Assembly (NCBI GenBank): GCA_049664225.1
Contig: JBATEX010000212.1
Span: 1 to 64,000, forward strand
Length of the DNA stretch: 64,000 nucleotides
DNA from: JAUVRX01 sp049664225
GTDB taxonomy: Bacteria > Acidobacteriota > Thermoanaerobaculia > Multivoradales > JAHEKO01
Direction of reading: 5' to 3'
Shown: in pieces, positions 15,962 through 23,445 of the stretch
How positions within the stretch are numbered: the first letter of the stretch is position 1
How the letters are laid out: each line of letters begins with the position of its first letter
Notes under the pieces: generated by a model
What the model was told of the DNA's origin: nothing
The model's database searches: none
Seen by the model: the letters and a program-made list of their open reading frames with translations, nothing else
Position numbers and translations under genes: made by a program

Positions 15962-17398
15962 CTAGGATACAACCACTCCCGGTACCAGATAGCGATTGAG
16001 CACTTGCAGGATATCCATAGCGCGCTCGTTGTAGTTGTTGCCGCCGGTGATGACGACTACCAGGCGAGCTTCGGGTACGACCCAGATGTACTGACTACCC
16101 ACACCCCAGGCTAGAGTCACGATACCCAGGGGGAAGTCCGGTGGCGGCGGGTCGAAGCGCCACCAAAGGTAGCTGTAGCCCTTTCCACGATCGGTTGGGA
16201 TGTGGGTTTGGGGCAACTCACGGATCCACTCCTCGGAGACGACGCGCCGGTCTTGCCAGGTCCCTTGGTTGACCAGGAGTTGGCCGAGCTTGGCCATGTC
16301 GCGGGGCCTCAACGACAAGCCTGTCGCCATGTCGGGGTGGACTTCCCAGCGCCGGTAGTCCCAATCCCAATCGTCGATGCCGAGTGGCTCGAAAAGGTGC
16401 TTTGCCGCGAAAGCGTCTGCCTCGACGCCGGTGGACTGAGAGATCACGCCTGTCAGCAGATTGACGTCTCGATTCCCATACCTCCACTGGGTGCCGGGTG
16501 GCGTCGTCACCTTTCGTTCGAGGACCAGGGCGTACTGGTTCTCGAGGGGTGGCCAGCCCTCGGCTTCTTCGTCGGTCCAGTCGAGCCCCATACTCATGGT
16601 CAGAAGGTGCTGGAGTTGAACTGCCTCCCAGCCCTGACCAGCCGAGGCTGACAACTCTGGGAAGAACTGGAGTAGCGGAACGTCCACCCCTTCGATATGT
16701 CCCTGGTCGATGGCGATGCCGGTCAATAGCGAGGCTACGCTCTTGGTACACGATGCGGTCATGTGAAGGTCTTCACGGGCCCAGCCATGGAAGTACTCCT
16801 CCACGAGCAGCGTCCCGTCGCGCACCACCAGGAGAGAGTGAATGCTGCCGGCTTCGCCATCGAGGATCACTTGGATCGTCCTGTCAACGTTCGCCGGATC
16901 GATTGAGAAGTCCGACGGAGCTCCCGTTGGCCAGCCGTCGTCGATATCCTGTGGCCGAGTCCAGAGAGAAGAGGACTTCCCAGCCTCTGCAGGTGGCCGC
17001 GGCCGAGTCATCGGCCACTCCGCAGCATCGACCCGCGTCAGGTTCAATTCCCGGAAGGGTGGAACTTCGGGAAGTCCGCCGACGATTCGTGCTGCTTCCA
17101 GATCGACTTCTCCCACGTAGGGTGGGAACATCCCCATCCCGATCTCGATGGCGCTTCCGTCGAGCTTGACCCAACTCAAAGGGACCTCGAGCATCTGCAT
17201 GTCGCCAACCACCCGGTGCATTCGTCCGCCCAGGTGTCCATCTTCGATGGTGAACTCGTAGAGAAAGTCCTCTTCTTGCACGTGGGCATGCCAAAGACCG
17301 GAGGTCAAGGCCTCCATGGCTACCGTCTTTGTCGGCGGCTCGGCGCCAGCTGCAGTCACGAAAAGTAGGAGAACGAGAGGAAGGCTGTTCCGCGCCAT
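15962..17398 (-). CDS. Secreted serine hydrolase, beta-lactamase/class C family
   Basis: 478 residues with a signal peptide (LPLVLLLFVTAAGA). An N-terminal domain of about 110 residues of unknown type precedes the hydrolase. The catalytic SxxK is SCTK at 216-219, the second motif is YGN in WRYGNRDVN (about 308-313), and the later WGVGSQY/VVITGG region fits the third motif strand. The family includes esterases, D-aminopeptidases and penicillin-binding-protein relatives, so the substrate is open. Monocistronic; nothing evident lies between it and the antitoxin promoter. Confidence 0.85.
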   Translation of the reverse strand: MARNSLPLVLLLFVTAAGAEPPTKTVAMEALTSGLWHAHVQEEDFLYEFTIEDGHLGGRMHRVVGDMQMLEVPLSWVKLDGSAIEIGMGMFPPYVGEVDLEAARIVGGLPEVPPFRELNLTRVDAAEWPMTRPRPPAEAGKSSSLWTRPQDIDDGWPTGAPSDFSIDPANVDRTIQVILDGEAGSIHSLLVVRDGTLLVEEYFHGWAREDLHMTASCTKSVASLLTGIAIDQGHIEGVDVPLLQFFPELSASAGQGWEAVQLQHLLTMSMGLDWTDEEAEGWPPLENQYALVLERKVTTPPGTQWRYGNRDVNLLTGVISQSTGVEADAFAAKHLFEPLGIDDWDWDYRRWEVHPDMATGLSLRPRDMAKLGQLLVNQGTWQDRRVVSEEWIRELPQTHIPTDRGKGYSYLWWRFDPPPPDFPLGIVTLAWGVGSQYIWVVPEARLVVVITGGNNYNERAMDILQVLNRYLVPGVVVS

Positions 17399-17738
17399 GG
17401 ACTAGCTCCTTTCGTCAGCACCGCGCCAGCCGCACGCAGCGGTTGTACCGCTGGGTGTCCGTCTGCCGGTTCGGCTAATCGATCGATCTCAGTCTAGCAA
17501 GGAGAGTTGAGAAGTGTGAGCAGGCTACTTGCGATTCGGTACTGAGCTGACGCATGACAAGTATTGAAAAAATGGTCACTGGTTTCAATCATGGAACAAG
17601 TCAGGGGCCTAACCCATGCCGAAACCCTTCCCGATAGAAGATCGTGATCAGCTCGAGGTGCTCACCTCTCCGGTCCGAGGCGGAAGATCTTGAAAGTCGG
17701 ATCGAGCAGGAAGTCCAACAGCTCGAGAGGCTATCCAG
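17399..17738. other. Intergenic stretch without a supported gene
   Basis: Between the serine hydrolase start and the dipeptidase relic. Short open frames here have no recognisable domain, although a run at about 17670-17740 reads like a helical peptide (EAEDLESRIEQEVQQLERL) before a stop. The base composition around 17480-17620 is more AT-rich than the flanks, so the hydrolase promoter probably lies there, but no clear -35/-10 pair is assigned. Confidence 0.5.
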
Positions 17739-18101
17739 GTAAAGCCGCTCTTTTCGCTTGTTCATTCGATGAACCAACTGGACCAGCCGTGCCAGAACGG
17801 GGAGATCGGGATTCTCTTGAGCCTGGAGTACTTCGAGGGAGTGTTTGCGCGAGATCCTCTCGCCGTCGACCGTCTGAGAGCCCAGGGGATAATGTCCATT
17901 ACCCTGGTCGACAACTCCAGCGACCGATTGATCACCTCCAGCTCCTCCGACGCCCAACTGACAGAGCTGGGCAGGCAAGTGGTTGCTCGGATGAACGACG
18001 TCGGCGTTCTGGTCGACATCTCCCACTTGAGCGAGGTTGAAGTCGAAGCTAAGGACAAGACTGAACCGAGTCCCTCGGTTGTGCGGTGCAACCTTCCGTA
18101 G
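17739..18101 (+). pseudogene. Fragment of membrane dipeptidase (peptidase family M19)
   Basis: The frame reads HSMNQLDQPCQNGEIGILLS, then LEYFEG, RLRAQGIMSITLVDNSSD, LTELGRQVVARMNDVGVLVD and ISHLSE. This is the central part of renal-dipeptidase-like M19 enzymes (G-x-I-G-x-L-L...G-x-R-x-x-T-L-x-H-N...L-x-x-x-G-x-x-V-x-x-M-N-x-x-G-x-x-x-D-x-S-H). Homology stops right after the SHLSE motif and the frame ends 20 residues later in unrelated sequence. Neither the N-terminal HxD metal site nor the C-terminal half is present, so it cannot be active. Confidence 0.6.
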
Positions 18102-18111
18102 GATCGGGCGT

Positions 18112-18137
18112 ATATACCTTGTGACGCAAGATATAAT
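18112..18137 (+). promoter_or_regulatory. Putative PadR operator overlapping a -10 box
   Basis: ATATACCTTG (18112-18121), TGACG, CAAGATATAA (18127-18136) is an imperfect inverted repeat, 8 of 10 positions paired. It overlaps a perfect TATAAT (18132-18137) about 20 bases before the PadR start. This fits negative autoregulation of the padR/HAAS operon. The -35 region is weak. Confidence 0.5.
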
Positions 18138-18158
18138 GCCAAGCCAGGATGACCTGAG

Positions 18159-18527
18159 ATGAATAAGAAGCCAGTGGTAACCGTTGATCCCCTCGACAAG
18201 TGGAGAGAACAACTCCGACGCGGGGGACTGGAGCTCGCCATTCTGCTCTCGGTCTCTACGACTCCCCGCTACGGGCTGGAGATCATTCGCTATCTCCAGG
18301 AGTCCACGGACCTCGTGGTCACCGAAGGGACGATCTACCCGATTCTGGGAAGACTCACCCGCAGCGGGGTCGTCGAGGCTGAGTGGATCTCTGAGGAGAC
18401 GCCTCATCCCCGGAAGTACTACCGGTTGAGCAGCCAAGGGCGGAAGGCCCTGGACGAAATGCTCGATCACTGGAGCTCCTACCGCAGCAAGATCGACCAC
18501 CTCGTGGAAGCAGGAGGGAGGATCTAA
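18159..18527 (+). CDS. PadR-family transcriptional regulator
   Basis: 122 residues. A winged-helix domain of the PadR type: LELAILLSVSTTPRYGLEIIRYL, then VVTEGTIYPILGRLTRSGVVEAEW and RKYYRLSSQGRKALDEML. The C-terminal dimerisation helix is short, as in the PadR-s subgroup. It is followed three bases later by a HAAS-domain membrane protein, a pairing common in Firmicutes and Acidobacteriota in which the regulator controls the envelope protein gene. A likely self-operator precedes it. Confidence 0.92.
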   Translation: MNKKPVVTVDPLDKWREQLRRGGLELAILLSVSTTPRYGLEIIRYLQESTDLVVTEGTIYPILGRLTRSGVVEAEWISEETPHPRKYYRLSSQGRKALDEMLDHWSSYRSKIDHLVEAGGRI

Positions 18528-18530
18528 GCC

Positions 18531-19163
18531 ATGAAACTCAATGAAGCCGGCGAGGCCCGAGTGCGGGGCTATCTGTTCGTGCTGGGCCAGTCTCTCAAGT
18601 CCTTCTTGCCCCGCGCCGTGGTCATCGACGCGGTTCAAGAGCTGGAGTCCCACATCCGCGAGCGGATCGACGAAGCCGAGGCCGAGCCCGATGAGCGCAC
18701 CGCCCTCGAGCAAGTTCTGAAAGAGATCGGCATGCCACAGCGAGTGGCTCAGGCCTATTCTGCCGAGATCACGATCGAGGAAGCGATCACCACCGGCAGG
18801 GTCGCACCGACTGTACGGGCCTTTTGGAATCTAGCCACCACGAGTCTTTTGGGCTTCTTTCCAGCCCTGGGACTACTGCTCGGATATCTGTTGGGTTTTG
18901 CGTCCCTGTTGACTGCTTTGATGAAGCCGATCTTCCCAAACAACGCGGGGATGATGGTCGTGGATGGGGTCCCCAGGGGCTTCGGAGTGTTCTCGGATAT
19001 TCCCCCGGGGGCCGAGATGGCGGGTGGGTACTGGATCATCCCGATCCTGATCGCGTTGGGACTGGCCATTTTGATCATCACGCAGCGCTTTGCGACCGCC
19101 TTTCTCGTGTGGTGGCGGGCTAGGCGTGGAAAGTCCGACGTTCTCCCCGGCTGGCCCGCCTAG
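18531..19163 (+). CDS. HAAS/DUF1700-like membrane protein
   Basis: 210 residues. The cytoplasmic N-terminus (about 1-85) has the helical HAAS-type pattern: VQELESHIRERIDEAEAE, then LEQVLKEIGMPQRVAQAY. It is followed by three hydrophobic segments: LLGFFPALGLLLGYLLGFASLL, a weaker middle one, and YWIIPILIALGLAILIITQRF. The last residues are basic and cytoplasmic. The protein is the usual partner of a PadR regulator and may transmit a signal or modulate a transporter; no transporter gene is adjacent here. Confidence 0.75.
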   Translation: MKLNEAGEARVRGYLFVLGQSLKSFLPRAVVIDAVQELESHIRERIDEAEAEPDERTALEQVLKEIGMPQRVAQAYSAEITIEEAITTGRVAPTVRAFWNLATTSLLGFFPALGLLLGYLLGFASLLTALMKPIFPNNAGMMVVDGVPRGFGVFSDIPPGAEMAGGYWIIPILIALGLAILIITQRFATAFLVWWRARRGKSDVLPGWPA

Positions 19164-19203
19164 TGAAGGGGATCGGAGGTGGCCCGCTGATAGATCTTCC
19201 CTA

Positions 19204-20898
19204 TCACTCATTCATTCGGTAGGCGCCATCGAGCGCATACACGTGATCTTCCCAGACCCGCTCGAATCGGGCGTGGTCGACCACCGGTTTGCGGATCATG
19301 CGGCGGCAGAAGAGCCTTTGTGTCGTGGTGCTCGACGTTTTCGAGTAGAGCTGGAGCGAGAACTTGGAGAAGTCGCGTACCAGAACGTCGAAGATCTGGT
19401 CGAGCACGTCGTCCTCCACTGAGTGGACGGGCGCGTTCTCGAGGATGAGCTGGCCGTAGACCACGAGGGTGAAGAGCTCGCCGACGATGAGCAGGAAGTC
19501 GATGTCCTTGATCTGCTCTTTGTTCGGACGGGCCACCATCAGCAAATGTCTGAAGGTCCGGATCTGCTTCTTGAAGATGCGGACGTTGGGCAGGTCCACG
19601 CGCTCGTAGACCTCTCGGTAGTCGTGGAAGCGGATCTTGCCCAGCCCTTTGGTCGGGCCCTGATCGAAGAGGAACGCGTCGTGGCGCGGCTCTTTGACCT
19701 CGGGGATCTCGGGGAACTCACTTGGCTCGAAGAAGTAGTTCTTCATGAACTTGATGACGAGCGCCATGTTGACGTGTACCGTGCCCTCGAGCTTGGGCAG
19801 CGCCCGGATGTCCCGAGCCGCCATCTCGAAGTACAGGTCCTTCTCGAATCCCTTGGCCGCGATGATGTCCCACAGCAGGTCGATCACCTCCTCGCCCTGG
19901 CTCGTCACCTTCATCTTGACCAGAGGGTCGTAGAGGAGATAGCGACGGTCATCCGGTGAGGCCGTCCGCAGATAGTCGGACCCCCGGAGAGCGAAGAGCT
20001 TCATGGCAACGAGCCGGCAGTAGGCGTCGGTAAAGAATTGTCGGATGTGGGGAAAGTCGGTAACGGAGTGGTTGAACAATCGCCGCGATGACGCGTGATC
20101 GATTGCCTCGTAGAACGCATGCGTGCAGATGCCGATCGAGGCCCACCCCAGATTGAACTTGCCCACGTTCACCGTATTGAGCGAGGTGTCCCACGCCTCA
20201 CGCCCGCGCGACAGGATGTCCGCCTCGGTAATGGGATAGTCGTGAAGCGCGATGTGCGCGACGTAGTTCTGGGAGTTGCAGACATTCTTGACGCACTCAT
20301 ACTGTTCATGGCGAGGATCCGCGATGAAGAAGACGTAATCTTCCGAATCGGCCACCTTGCCGAAGACCGAGACCAAAGCGGCCTCGTTGCCGTTGCCGAT
20401 GTAGTACTTCTCGCCCCGCGCCAGGAAGCTCCCGTCCTTCTGGGGGTAGAGCATCATTTCGCTCGAATAGAGGTCTGCGCCGTGTTCCTGCTCCGAGAGC
20501 CCAAAAGCGAAGATGCCACCCTCTTTCAGAAACCGGGCCGTCTTCCGCTTGACTTCCTCGTTGCCGCTCATCCAGACGGGGCCGAGCCCCAGGATCGTCA
20601 CCTGCCAGGTGTACCAGTAGGCCAGGCCGTAGAAACCGAGAATCTCGTTGAGCTCGCAGTTGCGCCAGGTATCCCAGCGGCATCCTTCGTCACCGTATTC
20701 GGGAGGCGTAAGAAAGGTGGAGAAGAGCTCCTTGCTCTTCACGAACTCGAGGAAGTCCTGGTACCAAACGCGCTCGTGGTCGTCGTGTTTGATGCGTGCC
20801 AGGCCTTTGCTCTCGAAGAACTCGATGACCGCGAGCATCATCTCGCGGCTCGCCTCGTCCGGATACTCGCGGACACCCTGTTTCGGGTTGAGGAGCAT
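19204..20898 (-). CDS. Acyl-CoA dehydrogenase family protein
   Basis: 564 residues from the ATG at 20898, chosen because GGAGG lies eight bases upstream. The acyl-CoA dehydrogenase fold is visible in IFAFGLSEQEHGADLYSS (flavin/substrate motif), YYIGNGNEAALVSVFGKV, WASIGICTHAFYEAIDHASSR and LEGTVHVNMALVIKFMKNYFF. It is longer than classic members (about 380), with an extra C-terminal helical region as in acyl-CoA oxidase-like forms. It would oxidise an acyl-CoA at the alpha-beta bond using FAD; chain length is unknown. Transcribed alone. Confidence 0.85.
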   Translation of the reverse strand: MLLNPKQGVREYPDEASREMMLAVIEFFESKGLARIKHDDHERVWYQDFLEFVKSKELFSTFLTPPEYGDEGCRWDTWRNCELNEILGFYGLAYWYTWQVTILGLGPVWMSGNEEVKRKTARFLKEGGIFAFGLSEQEHGADLYSSEMMLYPQKDGSFLARGEKYYIGNGNEAALVSVFGKVADSEDYVFFIADPRHEQYECVKNVCNSQNYVAHIALHDYPITEADILSRGREAWDTSLNTVNVGKFNLGWASIGICTHAFYEAIDHASSRRLFNHSVTDFPHIRQFFTDAYCRLVAMKLFALRGSDYLRTASPDDRRYLLYDPLVKMKVTSQGEEVIDLLWDIIAAKGFEKDLYFEMAARDIRALPKLEGTVHVNMALVIKFMKNYFFEPSEFPEIPEVKEPRHDAFLFDQGPTKGLGKIRFHDYREVYERVDLPNVRIFKKQIRTFRHLLMVARPNKEQIKDIDFLLIVGELFTLVVYGQLILENAPVHSVEDDVLDQIFDVLVRDFSKFSLQLYSKTSSTTTQRLFCRRMIRKPVVDHARFERVWEDHVYALDGAYRMNE

Positions 20899-21139
20899 GG
20901 TTGGTTGCCTCCGAGGGTGAAAAGAGATTTTCAAACGCGCGGGGAAGCCTCGCTCGTTGGAAAGCGTAGCAGGATGTGGAGGTTGGTGGGCGGGCCATCC
21001 TCAACCAGATGGCCATCTGGGAGTGAGTCAGGTTTGTTCCGAGTGTCCAGGTGCAGCGTCTTCCGTCAGCGAGACGGCCCCTGTACACTCGGGGCCCCTT
21101 ATGACCGATGAGCGTGACCCGATGACCTGCAGCTTCCGA

Positions 21140-21651
21140 TGCTGGGGCGATGCGTCACCACCCACTGTAGCAAATCAGCAGTGGGTACCGGAGCGTTGGC
21201 GGCTGCTATCTGTACCGTGGCCCAACCGGCTTCGGTGGTGGCGTGTGACCCATCTGCACCGTTCGTCGAGTCTGCGGCGACAGGTGCTTGCCGATGCCCG
21301 TGTCACCTTCGAGGTGGCTGGAGTCGGGAGTCTGCCGCTTCGAGAAGGAGGGTACGATGCGGTCGTTTCCCAATCTGCAACTTGGAGGCTCTCGAATCCC
21401 TCTTCGACTCTGCTGGTGCCGACCGGGTGCGAGTGGTGCCGGTGATCGCGGCAACAGTGTTCCCTTCCTTTGAGGACTATTGGCATCCGTTTCTTGGGGG
21501 TGCGGGTCCGGCCGCGAGTCTCGTGTCCTCCCTCACTAGAGAACAACGTCTCGCACTCGAAGAGGAGCTCCGGCGGCGGCTACCGATTCAGGACGATGGC
21601 CATATTGACCTTCAGGCACGCGCCTGGGCGGTGGTGGGCTACAGACCCTGA
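21140..21651 (+). pseudogene. SAM-dependent methyltransferase relic with frameshifts and internal loss
   Basis: Three methyltransferase segments lie in order but in two frames. First is VGTGALAAAI with VVACDPSAPFVESA (motif I and the acidic SAM loop). Then, shifted, VTFEVAGVGSLPLREGGYDA (motif II/III). Then, back in the first frame, LESLFDSAGADRVRVVPV, FPSFEDYWHPFLGGAGP and the ending LQARAWAVVGYRP. The roughly 70 residues normally between the DAVVS strand and the LFDSAG region are missing. Two frameshifts plus this loss make it a pseudogene. It directly precedes the inverted-repeat elements. Confidence 0.7.
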
Positions 21652-21664
21652 CCGGAGTGAGTTT

Positions 21665-21688
21665 CAAAAGGGTGCCTGTCCCCCTTTT
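21665..21688. repeat. Perfect stem-loop, REP-like
   Basis: CAAAAGGG (21665-21672), 8-base loop, CCCTTTTG (21681-21688). The loop carries GCCTGTC, so the element has the look of the G-rich 'AAGGGTGCCTGTCCC' repeats found near REP-associated transposases in other genomes (recollection, not searched). It lies 14 bases after the methyltransferase relic and could also end its transcript. Confidence 0.5.
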
Positions 21689-21731
21689 GGTTGAGCGCCC
21701 ATCGCTGGGCAACCCGGTGGATACAATACAC

Positions 21732-21789
21732 GGGGGACACAAACCTCATTTCGAAGAGAACGGGTACATAAATGGGTATTGTGTCCCCC
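21732..21789. repeat. Inverted-repeat element with GGGGGACACAA arms
   Basis: GGGGGACACAA (21732-21742) pairs perfectly with TTGTGTCCCCC (21779-21789). Inside, CATTT (21747-21751) pairs with AAATG (21770-21774). A 58-base cruciform or hairpin without coding capacity results. It is more AT-rich inside than its surroundings. A REP or miniature mobile element is likely; together with the stem-loop at 21665 it forms a 125-base repeat island. Confidence 0.6.
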
Positions 21790-21814
21790 CAATAGAAGGC
21801 TCTGAGGACTACTC

Positions 21815-23422
21815 ATGAAACGAATCTCGACCCTGATGTTGGCCCTGGTCGTCTGGGCAGTTGCGATCCCCTCTCCCGCAGCCGTTCCGTCTGGTGCCGG
21901 TTGGCAGCAGTTGGAGACGGACAACTTCATTATTTTCAGTAACTTGAATGAGGCTGCCACGAAGGAAGTAGGCCTCGATCTCGAACGCCTGCAGGCCGTT
22001 CTGGAGGAGATTTATCCGCGGGCCGAGTTCGACTCGCCGCTGGATACGCTGCTCTATCTCTTCAAGGATCGTGAGTCCTTCGAGCCCTATGCGCTGCCGG
22101 GTGGCCAATCCGGTTACTTCGCGCCTCACAAGCACGCGAACTTCGCAGCCGTGGTGGGGAGCACTCCCGACGACACCTTGCCCGTGGTCTACCGGCAGTC
22201 TCTGCACGACATGATCAACAACAACGTGCCGCAGGTGCCGCTGTGGCTCAAGCATGGCCTGGCGGAGATCTTCAGCACCTTCCAGGCCGATGGGTTGATG
22301 GCTCAGGTGGCGCTGCCGATCGGCGGAGGCGAAGCAGCGAAGATGGGCCTCCTGGGTAGCGAGAGGATGCCTGTATCGCAGGTTCTGGCAACGGAATCGC
22401 TGCCCGGCGATCCAGGACAGATGAATGCCTTTGTCCAGGGCTCCTGGGCGTTGATGCACTACCTGATGGTGGATGACGACGAGCGATTCGCTGCCACGCG
22501 CCGCTTCGTCGGCGAGCTGGTAGCCAATCCCACCTCGGATGTCTCGATCGCGGAGACTCTGGGTGTGGATGTAGGGAAGCTGCAGGCAGCGGTGGAGGCC
22601 TATATCGAGCAGAGTCCCTTGCCGCATCGGGAAATCCCTGTTCCTGCCAACGTGCCAACGAGTGTGGATCTGATGCCGCTCGAGCCGCAAACCACTCTCT
22701 TTCACCTTGGCGATCTGCTGATCCACACCAACTCGGATCGCCAGGCCGACGCGAAGGCCCACTTCGACGCCGCTCTTGCATTGAAGCCCGACTTCGCACC
22801 GGCGATCGCCGGCCTCGGTCTGGTCAGCGAAATGGGCGGTGACCTGAACACGGCTGAGAAGTACTACCGGCAGGCCCTGGAGCAGTTGCCCGACGCCTTC
22901 CGGCTGCAAGTCCTCTTCGGAGAGGTCGAGCTGGGCTTGCTCGGCAAGAGGCGTCCGCAGACTCCCGAGGAGCAGACCCGTCTCGAACAGGCCGTTGCGG
23001 CATTCAAGAAGAGTGTGGAGCTGCGCCCCAGCTACGGTGAAGGGTGGGCTCTGCTGGGCTACTCCTATAACCTGGAGGCCAAGCCATCGCCGGATGCCGT
23101 ACCGACCCTGGAGCAGGCCTACGAGATGCTCCCCGGCAGGGGAGATGTGGCCTACAACCTCCTGCTGGGCTATGCACGGGCAGGCAAGCGGCAGGAGGCC
23201 ATCGATCTGGTCGCCACCGCCGAAGCACGGGGTGCCACCGAAGAGCAGCTGGCCCCGGCCGGCCAAACGCTGCTCCAGCTCGACTTCCAGTACGCCGTCG
23301 CTCTGGCGCGAGACAAGAAGCTCGATGAGGCCGCGACCCTGTTGGAGAAGGTCGTGGCAGAGTCGGCCGATGCGGGAATGAAGAAGCAGGCCGCCGACCT
23401 CCTGAAGCAGATCAGGCCGTAG
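21815..23422 (+). CDS. Secreted peptidase-MA-like TPR protein, catalytic motif degenerate
   Basis: 535 residues with a signal peptide (LMLALVVWAVAIPSPAA). Residues about 30-270 resemble the peptidase MA family: ETDNFIIFSNLNE, then a helix and P-L-W-L-K-H-G-L-A-E. The metal site expected as HExxH is SLHDMINNN, so the Glu and second His are replaced (HDMIN), and the third ligand region WLxEG is WLKHG. The C-terminal half has four or more TPR units (LHLGDLLIHTN, FAPAIAGLGLVSEMGGDLNTA, YGEGWALLGYSYNLEA, RGDVAYNLLLGYARAGK). Probably a binding protein, not a protease. Confidence 0.75.
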   Translation: MKRISTLMLALVVWAVAIPSPAAVPSGAGWQQLETDNFIIFSNLNEAATKEVGLDLERLQAVLEEIYPRAEFDSPLDTLLYLFKDRESFEPYALPGGQSGYFAPHKHANFAAVVGSTPDDTLPVVYRQSLHDMINNNVPQVPLWLKHGLAEIFSTFQADGLMAQVALPIGGGEAAKMGLLGSERMPVSQVLATESLPGDPGQMNAFVQGSWALMHYLMVDDDERFAATRRFVGELVANPTSDVSIAETLGVDVGKLQAAVEAYIEQSPLPHREIPVPANVPTSVDLMPLEPQTTLFHLGDLLIHTNSDRQADAKAHFDAALALKPDFAPAIAGLGLVSEMGGDLNTAEKYYRQALEQLPDAFRLQVLFGEVELGLLGKRRPQTPEEQTRLEQAVAAFKKSVELRPSYGEGWALLGYSYNLEAKPSPDAVPTLEQAYEMLPGRGDVAYNLLLGYARAGKRQEAIDLVATAEARGATEEQLAPAGQTLLQLDFQYAVALARDKKLDEAATLLEKVVAESADAGMKKQAADLLKQIRP

Positions 23423-23445
23423 ATGGCTTCCCGGGACCTCAGACC

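Noticed and set aside
17601..18713. 370-residue minus-strand frame across the PadR and HAAS genes
   Set aside because: Antisense to two convincing genes and a dipeptidase relic; no domain is recognised.
20095..21111. 338-residue plus-strand frame opposite the acyl-CoA dehydrogenase
   Set aside because: Antisense shadow: val/arg/asp-rich, with no start signal, and opposite a clear flavoprotein.
21809..23266. 485-residue minus-strand frame opposite the peptidase-MA/TPR gene
   Set aside because: Antisense of a well-supported secreted TPR protein; its composition is Gln/Arg/Gly-rich and no domain is seen.
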